From positions 1 through 62,766 of the IMG/VR virus record IMGVR_UViG_3300046514_000257: a stretch of DNA of 62,766 nt, one strand, 5' to 3'. The position numbers and the translations under genes were made by a program. Source of the DNA: a virus. The notes under the pieces were generated by a model. It was not told where the DNA came from and did no database searches. It was given only the letters and a program-made list of their open reading frames with translations. Positions 6,789 to 14,584 of this stretch are shown here, piece after piece (position 1 is the stretch's first letter; each line of letters starts with the position of its first letter).

Positions 6789-7274
6789 GTGCTGACACAA
6801 GACACATTGAAGCAATGGCTCCGGTACGATCACGAAACCGGTATATTCTATTGGCTAAAAAAGCCCCGTCAGAATGTCTCCATAGGTGATGCGGCCGGCT
6901 GCAACCATCGCGGATATATGATAATAACTCTGTTCCGCAGGAACTATCCTGCTCACCGGCTGGCGTGGTTGTACGTCCACGGTAAATGGCCGAATGGCCA
7001 TCTTGACCACATCAACAGAAATCCATCTCACAACGTGATCGCCAACCTGCGCGAAGCCACGGCGGCTGAGAATGCATACAATCGCAAGACCCGCCGCGAC
7101 AATCGTGTGGGGTTAAAAGGAGTATCGCGAACCAAGTACGGCACATTCAAAGCGTGGATCCAAGTCAACAAGAAACCGCTGTACTTGGGGTCATATCCGA
7201 CCCCAGAAAAAGCCCATGCGGCCTACGTCGCCGCCGCTCAAAAACACTTTGGCGAATTTGCGAGGAGCACATGA
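6789..7274 (+). CDS. HNH homing endonuclease with AP2 DNA-binding domain
   Basis: 161 residues from a GTG with GAGGA at good spacing. The middle shows RGYMIITLFRRNYPAHRLAW, a typical lead-in to HNH, then GHLDHINRNPSHN and NLREAT (the metal and catalytic His region). The C-terminus GVSRTKYGTFKAWIQVN and YLGSYPTPEKAHAAY is an AP2 domain. Free-standing enzymes of this type cut related phage genomes and spread by repair. Its codon use is less GC-rich than its neighbours, consistent with recent arrival. It overlaps the next gene by ATGA. Confidence 0.9.
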   Translation: MLTQDTLKQWLRYDHETGIFYWLKKPRQNVSIGDAAGCNHRGYMIITLFRRNYPAHRLAWLYVHGKWPNGHLDHINRNPSHNVIANLREATAAENAYNRKTRRDNRVGLKGVSRTKYGTFKAWIQVNKKPLYLGSYPTPEKAHAAYVAAAQKHFGEFARST

Positions 7275-7687
7275 GCACGTTCGATCTTTCCCGCCCCTAC
7301 ACAACCCGCGATGGCCGCAAGGCCTTCGCGACTGTCGGCCCTGATGGTCGGCTCTACGGATGGGCTGCGCAGCCGGGAGGCGGCATCGAGAGTTGGGAGG
7401 CAGAGGGGTACGACGCCGAGAGTTGGGAGGCAGATGGTTGCTACAGGATGCCGGGCGACCCGGAGCCGTGCGCGTGGGACCTCGTCAATCCCGATGTCCC
7501 CATTCTGACCATCAAGACGTTCATCAACGTCTACCGGCACATCGATGGCGGCAGTTACTTTTTCGGATCGTCGAACTCCACCCGCGCAGATGCCGACGCC
7601 TGTTCCAAATCTCTGGACGGGGTGACGCGCATCGCCTGCATCGAGCGCGAGATTTCCTACGTCGTCGGCGAGGGGCTGAACCAGTGA
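7271..7687 (+). CDS. Hypothetical protein with a short tandem repeat
   Basis: 138 residues. A 30-bp tandem duplication at about 7387-7445 gives ESWEAEG...AESWEADG. No family recognised. The start overlaps the HNH stop (ATGA) and follows GAGGAG. Confidence 0.75.
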   Translation: MSTFDLSRPYTTRDGRKAFATVGPDGRLYGWAAQPGGGIESWEAEGYDAESWEADGCYRMPGDPEPCAWDLVNPDVPILTIKTFINVYRHIDGGSYFFGSSNSTRADADACSKSLDGVTRIACIEREISYVVGEGLNQ

Positions 7688-8019
7688 CCCGTCGCGAGTT
7701 CCCCGCTGCGGTTCGCCGCGCTGCTGACAAGCGCGCGGGGGGGCGATGCGAGATTTGCTATCGCAAGCATTACGGCGAATTCCGCAGGGACCATATCATC
7801 CCCGATGGCATCGGAGGAAAACCCACGCTGGAGAACTGCCAAATCATTTGTCTGCCGTGTGACCGCAGGAAAACCCCCGGTGACCAGACACGGGTAGCGA
7901 AGACGAAGCGCATGGCAAAGAAGCACGACGGTACGCAGCGGAGAACGTCGCGGCCGATCATGGGCGGGCGAAGATCGAAGTTCAAGCGCAAGATCAATGG
8001 AGAGGTCGTACTGAGATGA
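7684..8019 (+). CDS. HNH endonuclease
   Basis: 111 residues from a GTG overlapping the preceding stop (GTGA). CEIC and CLPC pairs bracket DHIIPDGIGGKPTLENCQ, the complete HNH/zinc arrangement. The tail is basic with SRPIMGGRR. Many phages carry this small type next to recombination or packaging genes, where it may be a processing nuclease rather than a homing enzyme. Longer upstream readings overlap the previous gene and were rejected. Confidence 0.88.
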   Translation: MTRREFPAAVRRAADKRAGGRCEICYRKHYGEFRRDHIIPDGIGGKPTLENCQIICLPCDRRKTPGDQTRVAKTKRMAKKHDGTQRRTSRPIMGGRRSKFKRKINGEVVLR

Positions 8020-8801
8020 ACACGCAGCAGATTGTCGAGCACGAGCCCATCTCGTCGCCGGTCAAGATCATCAACGCGGATGCTGGGAGCCTGATGGCGG
8101 TCATCAGCCGCGCCATCGCGGACCCGGAATTCAACGTCGATAAGCTTGAGCGACTGCTCACGGTGACGCTCCCGGTCTACGAGCGGCTCAAGGCGGCGGA
8201 GGCCAAGAGCGCCTTTGACACCGCCGTCGGCAACGCCAAGGCCGAGATCCCGGTCATCAGCAAGAACCGCAAGGTGGACTTCACTGGCAAGACCGGCATC
8301 CGCACGAACTACGTCCACGAGGATCTCGCCGAGATCGTTCGCGTCATCACGCCAGTCCTGGGCAAGCACGGGCTGAGCTTTCGCTTCCGCACGACGTCCA
8401 TCCCCAACGAACCGATCATGGTGACCTGCGTCCTGTCGGGACACGGGCACACCGAAGAAAACACGCTGATCGGCCCACGCGACGACAGCGGCAACAAAAA
8501 CGCGCTCCAGTCCATCGGCTCGACCGTGACGTACCTGCAGCGCTACACGCTCAAGGCGGCGCTCGGCCTTGCCGCGAGCAACGACGACGACGGACAGCAG
8601 GCCGGAGGCACCATTAACGACGCGCAACTCGCTGAGCTCCGCGCGCTCATCGTCGAGACGAACACGCCCATCGCAAAGGTGTGCGAATTCGCCCGGGTCG
8701 AGAAGCTCGAGGACATCCCGGTGACCTCCTTCGATTTGGTGATGTTCGGCACCCGGCAGCGGGCGAAGCGGGCCGACGCGAAGGCAGCGGAGACGGCATG
8801 A
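8016..8801 (+). CDS. erf: ERF-family single-strand annealing protein
   Basis: 261 residues. The central domain has NYVHEDLAEIVRVITPVL and the highly characteristic IGSTVTYLQRYTLKAALGL followed by DDDG, which identify the ERF family. ERF promotes annealing of complementary strands and circularisation of phage DNA. It is paired with the exonuclease two genes on, forming a two-component recombination system. Confidence 0.92.
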   Translation: MNTQQIVEHEPISSPVKIINADAGSLMAVISRAIADPEFNVDKLERLLTVTLPVYERLKAAEAKSAFDTAVGNAKAEIPVISKNRKVDFTGKTGIRTNYVHEDLAEIVRVITPVLGKHGLSFRFRTTSIPNEPIMVTCVLSGHGHTEENTLIGPRDDSGNKNALQSIGSTVTYLQRYTLKAALGLAASNDDDGQQAGGTINDAQLAELRALIVETNTPIAKVCEFARVEKLEDIPVTSFDLVMFGTRQRAKRADAKAAETA

Positions 8802-8890
8802 TGCTGTCTTCCCCGTCCGACTGGGTAGCCTTTCTCGGAGGCATCTGTGTGATTGCCTGCGCAGTCCTGCTCGTATGGGAGATGCGGTAG
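8798..8890 (+). CDS. 30-residue single-span membrane peptide
   Basis: MMLSSPSDW followed by a hydrophobic stretch (VAFLGGICVIACAVLLVW) and a short charged end. It starts within the ERF stop (ATGATG) and its TAG overlaps the exonuclease GTG by one base, so it is translated as part of a coupled chain if at all. Function unknown. Confidence 0.55.
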   Translation: MMLSSPSDWVAFLGGICVIACAVLLVWEMR

Positions 8891-9537
8891 TGACCCTGCA
8901 AATCTTCGACACCTTCGACCAGCAGTCCGACGAGTGGCGCGCGGCCCGCATGGGCATCCCCACGGCTTCCCGATTCGCCGACGTCCTCGCCAAGGGCGAG
9001 GGCAAGTCGCGCCGCTCGTACCTCCTCCAGCTGGCCGGCGAGATCGTCAGCGGCGAGCCGATGGAGAGCTATCGCAACGCTGCGATGGACCGCGGCACGG
9101 AGCAGGAGGGTGCTGCTCGCGACCTGTACCGCTTCCTGATCGACTACGACGTGCGCCAGGTCGGGTTCATCCGCAACGGAGCCAAGGGCGCGTCACCGGA
9201 TGCGCTCGTCGGCGCGAGCGGCCTCCTCGAGCTCAAGTCGGCCGCGCCGAACGTGCTGGTCGAGATCATCCTCAAGGGGTCGTTCCCGGCCGCGCACGTC
9301 GCGCAGTGCCAGGGCGGCCTGTGGGTGGCCGAGCGCGAGTGGGTCGAGATTATGGTCTACCATCCGCGAATGACGCCGTTCCGCAAGAAGGCGTACCGTG
9401 ATGAACCCTATATCCGCAACCTCGCCGCGGAGATCGACCGCTTCAATACTAACCTCGCCGAAATGGTGGAGACGGTGCGCCGCTATGGCGAGCCGTCGAA
9501 CCTGCGCGCGGCTCTTGAGGCGTCGATCAGTGCTTAG
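8890..9537 (+). CDS. YqaJ/lambda-type recombination exonuclease
   Basis: 215 residues from GTG 8890, which has GGGAGA upstream (an ATG at 8875 is in frame but has no better site). Features: WRAARMGIPTASRFADVL at the start, RGTEQEGAARDLY, GASPDALVG and LLELKSAAP. This is the D...ExK catalytic set of the YqaJ/lambda exonuclease fold, with HVAQCQGGLWV after it. It degrades one strand at double-strand ends and works with ERF. Confidence 0.9.
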   Translation: MTLQIFDTFDQQSDEWRAARMGIPTASRFADVLAKGEGKSRRSYLLQLAGEIVSGEPMESYRNAAMDRGTEQEGAARDLYRFLIDYDVRQVGFIRNGAKGASPDALVGASGLLELKSAAPNVLVEIILKGSFPAAHVAQCQGGLWVAEREWVEIMVYHPRMTPFRKKAYRDEPYIRNLAAEIDRFNTNLAEMVETVRRYGEPSNLRAALEASISA

Positions 9538-9694
9538 GACAGGCGCCCTTGAAGTTCACGTCGATTGTCGCCCACCATGGCCACTTGGCCTTGGGCGCCT
9601 TCAGGCAGTAGCCGTTCTTCATGTTCTGGTCGCCGTGCGAGGCGAGCGCGGGCGTGGCGAGGATGAGCGCGACGGCAAGGACGATGAACTTCAT
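9527..9694 (-). CDS. Small secreted protein, opposite strand
   Basis: 55 residues with a clear Sec signal (MKFIVLAVALILATPALA, cleavage before SHGD), then a mature part with WPWW and two cysteines. GGGAGA precedes the ATG. It is the only minus-strand gene inside the plus-strand early operon and its end overlaps the exonuclease end by 11 bases. A periplasmic role is likely; function unknown. Confidence 0.6.
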   Translation of the reverse strand: MKFIVLAVALILATPALASHGDQNMKNGYCLKAPKAKWPWWATIDVNFKGACPKH

Positions 9695-9755
9695 GATGGT
9701 TCTCCCTTGATGGAGGCTCCGTCATGCATCTGGCCGATGTCGGGAGAATGACAGC

Positions 9756-10274
9756 ATGACCGCACCTCTGATTTATCAATGGTCAGGCGAAGCGATGGTC
9801 CCGCTTCCCATCTTCCGAAAGAGCGCGGACGCGGCCTTCGTCATCGGGCAGCGCTATCGACTGATCGAAGCCGAAGAGGCAAGCTCTGCGACCCGGGGCC
9901 ACTACTTCGCCACTCTCCACGATGCGTGGAACAATCTGCCTGACCGTCTCGTGCCTGATTTTCCGACCGCCGAAGTGCTGCGCAAGCACTCGCTCGTAAT
10001 GACCGGGTTTCGGCACGAGCGAAAGTTCGTGATGGCTTCGCCGGCGCAAGCGCGATGGCTCGCGACAAGGCTTCGCCCGCACGATCTTGAAGACGACTTC
10101 GCTATCATCTCGGTGAATGAAAACGTCGTCGTCGAATGGAAACCAATGAGCCAATCCCGCAAGGCGATGCCGACAAAGGGCCAGTTCCGCGCGTCGAAAG
10201 ACGCCGTGCTCGGCTACATCGCCGACCTGATCGGGGTGAAGGTGGATGATCTAACGAGGAGCAATGCAGCATGA
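9756..10274 (+). CDS. Hypothetical early phage protein (alphaproteobacterial phage type)
   Basis: 172 residues: YQWSGEAMVPLPIF near the start, IGQRYRLIEAEEASS, HYFATLHDAWNNLPD, and a C-terminal FRASKDAVLGYIADLIGV. I recognise the pattern as common in alphaproteobacterial phages and prophages but know no function. Position beside recombination genes suggests a DNA-metabolism role. Confidence 0.8.
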   Translation: MTAPLIYQWSGEAMVPLPIFRKSADAAFVIGQRYRLIEAEEASSATRGHYFATLHDAWNNLPDRLVPDFPTAEVLRKHSLVMTGFRHERKFVMASPAQARWLATRLRPHDLEDDFAIISVNENVVVEWKPMSQSRKAMPTKGQFRASKDAVLGYIADLIGVKVDDLTRSNAA

Positions 10275-11458
10275 CCGACCGCTCAGTAACCGCCCCCGAC
10301 ATGCGCACGCATCCCGCCGACCGGGCCCAGGTGCTCGCCGATTGCCGCGATCTGGGTGACGACCGCACGATCAATCTGAAGGCCGCGTGGGTCGCTGATC
10401 TGATCCTTGACGCCGAGCAGGACGACGAGGCCGACTGGCGAGCGGTGGCTAATCGGCTGCGCTCCTGGTGCAATGTAGCTGGCTCCGGTGATCTGGCTAC
10501 AGCCCTCGCCATCGCCGAGCGGCACGTCAACAAGGAGGGAGGTGATCGGAATAGGACCGGCAACTTCGGACACTCCGCTGATAACGCGACGCCCGCTCCC
10601 GACGCACTAGGGGAGCGGGCACCCTCACGAATAATGTGGGACGATGAGCGAGCACCAACCATTGAAGAGAACCTCGCCTTTGAAACGATGACCGAGGAGG
10701 AATTGCTGGCCGGCGCACCTCCCGCCCCGTCGCCCGTCGCCGGGATGGAGACGAGCGAAGCCGATAGGCGGCTGAACGACCCTAATTGCGACTGTCGTCT
10801 CTGCCGCACTCGACGCGACCTCAACCGCGCTCTGGCAGAGATCGCCCGGCTCACCGCCGAACTCGCCGAGGCGCAGACTGAGCGGGACAGGTGGTACGGC
10901 GAGGCTTTTTTGCAGAAGCGGTTGGTCGATCAGGCCCACCCGGACTCGATCGTGCATGAGCTGGCCGGCGCACCTCCCGCCCCGTCGCCTGTCGCTGGGA
11001 TGAAGACGATCGACGCTGAGTGGGTCAATCTGATCGACATTGCCAAGGCTGATGGTGACGCTAGACAACTTTGGTTCTTAGAACAAGCCAAACGTGATCG
11101 CGACCGCCAGTCGGCAGAGATCGCCCGGCTCACCGCCGAACTCGCCGAGGCGCGGGCCAAGTGCCGATCGTGGGAAGGCGCAGCGCACGAGTACGAGGAG
11201 CAGGCCCGATTTGCCCGCGCCGATGCGGCGAAGGCGATGGAGGAGGATGCGAAGATATTAGACGGCATGGCCGCAGCCGAAGGCGCTTTGTTTCTTGGCG
11301 CGGCCAGACGTGGAGACCACATCCGTTCGATAATGTTTAACGCGGCTGCCAATGCCTATCGCGCTGGTGCCGCTGTCATCCGTGCCCGCTCGACCGAGAG
11401 TGAGACGCCGGAGCAGGCGAAGCCGCCGTTTCCACGCGAATGGGATGACCCGAGATGA
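10271..11458 (+). CDS. Coiled-coil hypothetical protein with internal duplication
   Basis: 395 residues. Two copies of AGAPPAPSPVAGM are 85 codons apart and two copies of AEIARLTAELAEA are 93 codons apart, showing that a segment of about 90 codons was duplicated. The AEIARLTAELAEA blocks are heptad coiled coils and a CDCRLC motif lies before the first. It overlaps the previous gene by ATGA. Function unknown; possibly a scaffold or multimerising early protein. Confidence 0.75.
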   Translation: MTDRSVTAPDMRTHPADRAQVLADCRDLGDDRTINLKAAWVADLILDAEQDDEADWRAVANRLRSWCNVAGSGDLATALAIAERHVNKEGGDRNRTGNFGHSADNATPAPDALGERAPSRIMWDDERAPTIEENLAFETMTEEELLAGAPPAPSPVAGMETSEADRRLNDPNCDCRLCRTRRDLNRALAEIARLTAELAEAQTERDRWYGEAFLQKRLVDQAHPDSIVHELAGAPPAPSPVAGMKTIDAEWVNLIDIAKADGDARQLWFLEQAKRDRDRQSAEIARLTAELAEARAKCRSWEGAAHEYEEQARFARADAAKAMEEDAKILDGMAAAEGALFLGAARRGDHIRSIMFNAAANAYRAGAAVIRARSTESETPEQAKPPFPREWDDPR

Positions 11459-11471
11459 TCGGAGGCGAGAC

Positions 11472-11564
11472 ATGATTTGGCTCGGTATCGTCATCGGCGT
11501 GATCGTCGGGTTTCCTGCCAGGTTTTTCACGTTCATTTTTCTCATGCGAGGAGCAAACTTTTGA
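11472..11564 (+). CDS. 30-residue membrane peptide
   Basis: MIWLGIVIGVIVGFPARFF and a second hydrophobic stretch. GGAGGCGAGAC lies just before the ATG. The TGA overlaps a TTG start of the next gene (TTGA). It resembles the 30-residue membrane peptide at 8798 in size and context, not in sequence. Confidence 0.55.
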   Translation: MIWLGIVIGVIVGFPARFFTFIFLMRGANF

Positions 11565-11875
11565 CCACCCCCGCGATGAAGGCCGCCGAGGAGGCGCTGC
11601 CGCATTTTCCCGCGAATCGAGCGGTCGGAGATGAGCACGTCGTTGCGCGCTGGTGTGGGCGCGACATTACCGCGGCCCATTTCCGTCTTGCCAGTGAAGC
11701 CCTCGCTCTCATCCGCGCCGAGGCCGCAGCGGTCCCGGCTGACCGGGAGGCGCTGGCACGGAGGTTACAGGCGCGTGCGGATGAGCTTGGCACCGCTTAT
11801 GCCGACGACAAGGCAATGCTCACCGAAGCAGCCACCATGTTGCGCCGTCTCTCCCCGTCAGCCGGGGAGAAGTAG
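11561..11875 (+). CDS. Hypothetical helical protein
   Basis: 104 residues from a TTG placed seven bases after GAGGAG and overlapping the previous stop; ATG 11576 is the alternative. Ala/Leu/Arg-rich helices (REALARRLQARADELG) and a CGRDITAAHF segment. No family recognised. Confidence 0.65.
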   Translation: MTTPAMKAAEEALPHFPANRAVGDEHVVARWCGRDITAAHFRLASEALALIRAEAAAVPADREALARRLQARADELGTAYADDKAMLTEAATMLRRLSPSAGEK

Positions 11876-11878
11876 GGC

Positions 11879-12298
11879 GTGCCAATCACTCGCACCATCG
11901 CCGTCCTGCTCGCCACCACGGCACTGGCCCATGCGGCGGACGACGCCGTGTGTCGCCCTTATGCGACTGCGATCACAAACGCGATGATCACGTGGACATG
12001 GCACCGAGCCTTCGCTCACTGCTCGGCACTGGATCCATCACAGATGCCATCGAAACAGGACGGCACCCCCGTTCCTCCAACCGACTGGCGAATCATTCTC
12101 GACATACTGGATCCCGACCGGATGGCACCATTGCCTCCCGACCTCAGCAAGATCGGCGTCGTGCCCGCCGCTGGTCCGCCCGGGGACGCGCCAGCGCCAA
12201 CGGCTACACCGATCGCGGCAGGACCGGCCGCTATTTGTGCGCGGTCGCACATGCGCCTAGTTTGGTATGGGCGATCACGATGGAGGTGCAGAAAATGA
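11879..12298 (+). CDS. Secreted hypothetical protein
   Basis: 139 residues from GTG, with a Sec signal (MPITRTIAVLLATTALAHA, cleavage before ADDAVC) and a mature part with several cysteines and a Pro/Ala-rich linker before a basic end. Probably exported to the periplasm early in infection; function unknown. Confidence 0.65.
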   Translation: MPITRTIAVLLATTALAHAADDAVCRPYATAITNAMITWTWHRAFAHCSALDPSQMPSKQDGTPVPPTDWRIILDILDPDRMAPLPPDLSKIGVVPAAGPPGDAPAPTATPIAAGPAAICARSHMRLVWYGRSRWRCRK

Positions 12299-12444
12299 TT
12301 GCGATCTTTGACGCTCAAAGACGCCTCGCCGTCCGCCGTTTTTATCGTGCGTGTCGATGGGCTGTGTCGGCCAAGAGAGCGGCCAGGGATCGCATCTTGC
12401 GCGACGCCGCTCGGGTGAACCGAGACAGGCTGAGAAACGGCTAA
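12295..12444 (+). CDS. Small basic protein, last gene of the rightward operon
   Basis: 49 residues, Arg-rich helix (FDAQRRLAVRRFYRACRWA). GGAGGTG precedes the ATG, which overlaps the previous stop. May bind nucleic acid; no family recognised. Confidence 0.55.
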   Translation: MIAIFDAQRRLAVRRFYRACRWAVSAKRAARDRILRDAARVNRDRLRNG

Positions 12445-12490
12445 AAACCCGGCAAGACGGTGGCGAGCGAACGGAGAAAAGCTTCACGGT

Positions 12491-12534
12491 AGATTTCACA
12501 GTCAGATTTCCAGCTTTCACGCCCTGTGAAATCT
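12491..12534. terminator. Hairpin between converging operons
   Basis: Perfect 11-bp inverted repeat AGATTTCACAG / CTGTGAAATCT with a 22-base loop. It lies between the ends of the plus-strand early operon and the minus-strand gene at 12548. There is no T run on either side, so a bidirectional terminator is plausible but a protein site is possible. The rest of 12445-12547 shows nothing else. Confidence 0.45.
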
Positions 12535-12547
12535 GTGCAATCTGGTG

Positions 12548-12838
12548 CTACTTCCTTCCCGCCTGATATCCTACCCCGACATATTTCTGCCGCCGACGGT
12601 CTCCCGGCAGCGGGTCACCCATGACCAGTCCCGTGACGCTTCGCGTGTCCGGTGGGATCTCCGAGAGCTTCTCCGCGTATTCGGATACCGTCGTCCGCTC
12701 CTTGACGACGTAGTGGCCGACCTTGAAGGTTTCCGTTTCACCGCGAGCCTTAGCCGCACGTCGAGCCTTTAGCCTTGAGCGGCGGTTCGCATCCCGAAGA
12801 GACAGCCGTTTTTCTTCAGGGGTTTTGGGCACGGCCAC
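12548..12838 (-). CDS. Small basic hypothetical protein
   Basis: 96 residues, very basic N-terminus (RLSLRDANRRSRLKARRAAKARG) then KVGHYVVKERTTVSEYAEKL. No family recognised. Last gene of the leftward lysis/secreted cluster before the convergent junction. Confidence 0.65.
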   Translation of the reverse strand: MAVPKTPEEKRLSLRDANRRSRLKARRAAKARGETETFKVGHYVVKERTTVSEYAEKLSEIPPDTRSVTGLVMGDPLPGDRRRQKYVGVGYQAGRK

Positions 12839-12841
12839 GGG

Positions 12842-13171
12842 TCAAAACCCACGATCCGGTGGGACGAAACAGTATATGTCGCGCGCTGAGTTGCTGCAGA
12901 CGTAGGCGTCGCCGTCGATGCTCTTGTTCGTCAGAACCTTGCCGGGAGGAATCGGCGTCCACTGGTCGATGACCTTTGCCCACCACTGACCGCTGCGCCA
13001 GTCCGCTTCAGTCCGCTTGCAATCTGAAATCGAGCAGCAACTGATCCCGGTATCGGGCTGCTTCAGTCCTTGGAAGAACTCCGCACGGGGACCGACCGAT
13101 GGATAGCTACCGCCACCTATGGCGACACTCGGCAAGCTGGCAACAATGCAGGCGAATAGAACGCGCCACAT
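12842..13171 (-). CDS. Secreted Cys-rich hypothetical protein
   Basis: 109 residues with a short signal peptide (MWRVLFACIVASLPSVAIGG) and a mature part with GISCCSISDCKRTEADW, WTPIPPGKVL and SIDGDAYVC. I associate this pattern with small exported proteins of rhizobial phages and prophages, without known function. Cysteine pairs suggest a disulfide-bonded periplasmic protein. Confidence 0.75.
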   Translation of the reverse strand: MWRVLFACIVASLPSVAIGGGSYPSVGPRAEFFQGLKQPDTGISCCSISDCKRTEADWRSGQWWAKVIDQWTPIPPGKVLTNKSIDGDAYVCSNSARDIYCFVPPDRGF

Positions 13172-13174
13172 GGC

Positions 13175-13519
13175 TCAATTCTCCACACCCGCCGGCTTCG
13201 CTTCAACCGCCTGCCAGTTCGTCCCCACCGCCATAAAGCAGATGCCGGCATCCGTGAGCATGAGAATCGTCCACGACCCATCAGCGGCGACGGTCATCTC
13301 TATGGGGATCGGAGTTCCGCCTGTGCTGATGGCACCGACAAATCGGATGGTCTCCTTGCTGCTCTCCTCGAGATGAGCCAGCACATCCTTGTTCGCCACG
13401 TTGGTGCAAAGCACTGACGCGCGAGCCGGTGGCGATAAAAACAACATAGCGGCGAATAGGACCGTCATGCCGACGCCGAGGACCAGGCAGCGCAGTGCGG
13501 TGTGATCGTCTGTGGTCAC
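13175..13519 (-). CDS. Exported or membrane-anchored hypothetical protein
   Basis: 114 residues from a GTG preceded by GGAGG (an upstream TTG at 13540 was rejected). A hydrophobic stretch at about 17-40 (CLVLGVGMTVLFAAMLFL) is a signal or anchor. The rest is beta-rich (GTPIPIEMTVAADGSWTI). It lies three bases from the secreted Cys-rich gene, so the pair is co-expressed. Confidence 0.65.
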   Translation of the reverse strand: MTTDDHTALRCLVLGVGMTVLFAAMLFLSPPARASVLCTNVANKDVLAHLEESSKETIRFVGAISTGGTPIPIEMTVAADGSWTILMLTDAGICFMAVGTNWQAVEAKPAGVEN

Positions 13520-13541
13520 GGGGAACCTCCGTCCTACCAAG

Positions 13542-13916
13542 TCAAGGGATCGACTTGATAACCTCCTCGACCTTCATTCTTGCCTTGAGTATGCCCACGT
13601 CGACACGAATGCCAGTCAACTGCTCAAGCAATGCAGCGTTGGATGTCTGGATGCCGTTGGCTATGCTTTTCAGGTCGGCGATATCGGTGTGATCCTGCAC
13701 CACTGTATCACGGGATGCGACCAAGGGGACGGTGGCCTTCTCAAGGAGGTCGACCCTAAGAACGAGCGCAGTCACCGTCTGGAAGACACCGACATATACC
13801 GAAATGCCCCCCCCGAGCAGACCGATCAACATGATAATGTGGCCGAGGTTGAACACCGGCTCAAATTTCCAACGATACTTAGAGGTATCGCTGTCTCCAT
13901 CATACTCTGTGCTCAT
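13542..13916 (-). CDS. Membrane protein with periplasmic or cytoplasmic coiled coil
   Basis: 124 residues: charged N-terminus, one membrane span (LGHIIMLIGLLGGGISVYVG), then a long helix with heptads (SIANGIQTSNAALLEQL). The topology fits an inner-membrane spanin or a holin partner, and the gene lies in the lysis cluster. A perfect CCCCAAATTTGGGG palindrome overlaps its ribosome-binding region. Assignment is by topology and context only. Confidence 0.65.
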   Translation of the reverse strand: MSTEYDGDSDTSKYRWKFEPVFNLGHIIMLIGLLGGGISVYVGVFQTVTALVLRVDLLEKATVPLVASRDTVVQDHTDIADLKSIANGIQTSNAALLEQLTGIRVDVGILKARMKVEEVIKSIP

Positions 13917-13929
13917 TGGGCATATCTAT

Positions 13930-13943
13930 CCCCAAATTTGGGG
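13930..13943. promoter_or_regulatory. 14-bp palindrome at the ribosome-binding region of a lysis-cluster gene
   Basis: CCCCAAATTTGGGG lies 14 bases before the start of the membrane protein at 13916. On the minus strand the second half (GGGGATAG) is its likely Shine-Dalgarno, so the hairpin could mask it. Confidence 0.4.
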
Positions 13944-13952
13944 GGAGGCGCG

Positions 13953-14135
13953 TCACGCCCCCTGAACGATGAAGCCGAACACCTTCCAACCGAGCAGAAA
14001 CAGAAGCACGAAAGTCAGCAGGGTGTAGGAGTGATAAGTCCACGCGAACGGTGGTCCGCCGAACCTCCAGCTGGCCCAACTGATCAGGCACAGCAGCATG
14101 AGCAACCAGAAGATAAAACCGATACTCATGGTCAT
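13953..14135 (-). CDS. Two-span membrane protein, holin candidate
   Basis: 60 residues with two hydrophobic segments (IGFIFWLLMLLCLISWASW and LLTFVLLFLLGWKVFGFIV). Size and topology fit a class II holin. It overlaps the end of the next membrane gene upstream by ATGA (14135/14132). No specific family recognised. Confidence 0.65.
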   Translation of the reverse strand: MTMSIGFIFWLLMLLCLISWASWRFGGPPFAWTYHSYTLLTFVLLFLLGWKVFGFIVQGA

Positions 14136-14584
14136 GCTCCTTTTGGCATCTGCGCTTGAACCGTGGCCTCCGCCTTAGCCTCGGGCGTCTTGACCACGGG
14201 TGGCGGCCCCATCGCGGGCGGTGTCGCCACGGTCGGCGCCGGTGTGGATACGTCCACCACCTTCGTCGCCGACGGCAGCACCATGGTGCGCTCGCTGACT
14301 GGGTTGTTGGGATCGGCCGCCGCCAGGGCGACGATGCCGTCGTTCAGCCGGTTGGCGACATCACGGGCCGTGGGCGGCAGCAGATACGTGACGACATAGC
14401 CGAGGGCGGCCGGGATCATCGTCTGGATCTCGACCGGGACGTTCAGCCCATAATGGTTGGCGATAGCGATGATCACCCATGAGACGACGGCGACGAGGCC
14501 CCCCGACAGAACGCCCCTGCCAGGCAACCACGCGATGCTAGGTGCCGCAGCCGAGGGGTCGGCCGGATGAACAGGCTCACCCAT
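14132..14584 (-). CDS. Putative holin with Pro/Ala-rich tail
   Basis: 150 residues. Two hydrophobic segments (GVLSGGLVAVVSWVIIAIA, then IPAALGYVVTYLLPP) are followed by a long Pro/Ala/Val-rich tail. It lies directly downstream of the endolysin with no gap, the usual lysis pairing. It could be the holin, with the 60-residue protein as antiholin or pinholin; the sequence does not decide which. Confidence 0.7.
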   Translation of the reverse strand: MGEPVHPADPSAAAPSIAWLPGRGVLSGGLVAVVSWVIIAIANHYGLNVPVEIQTMIPAALGYVVTYLLPPTARDVANRLNDGIVALAAADPNNPVSERTMVLPSATKVVDVSTPAPTVATPPAMGPPPVVKTPEAKAEATVQAQMPKGA

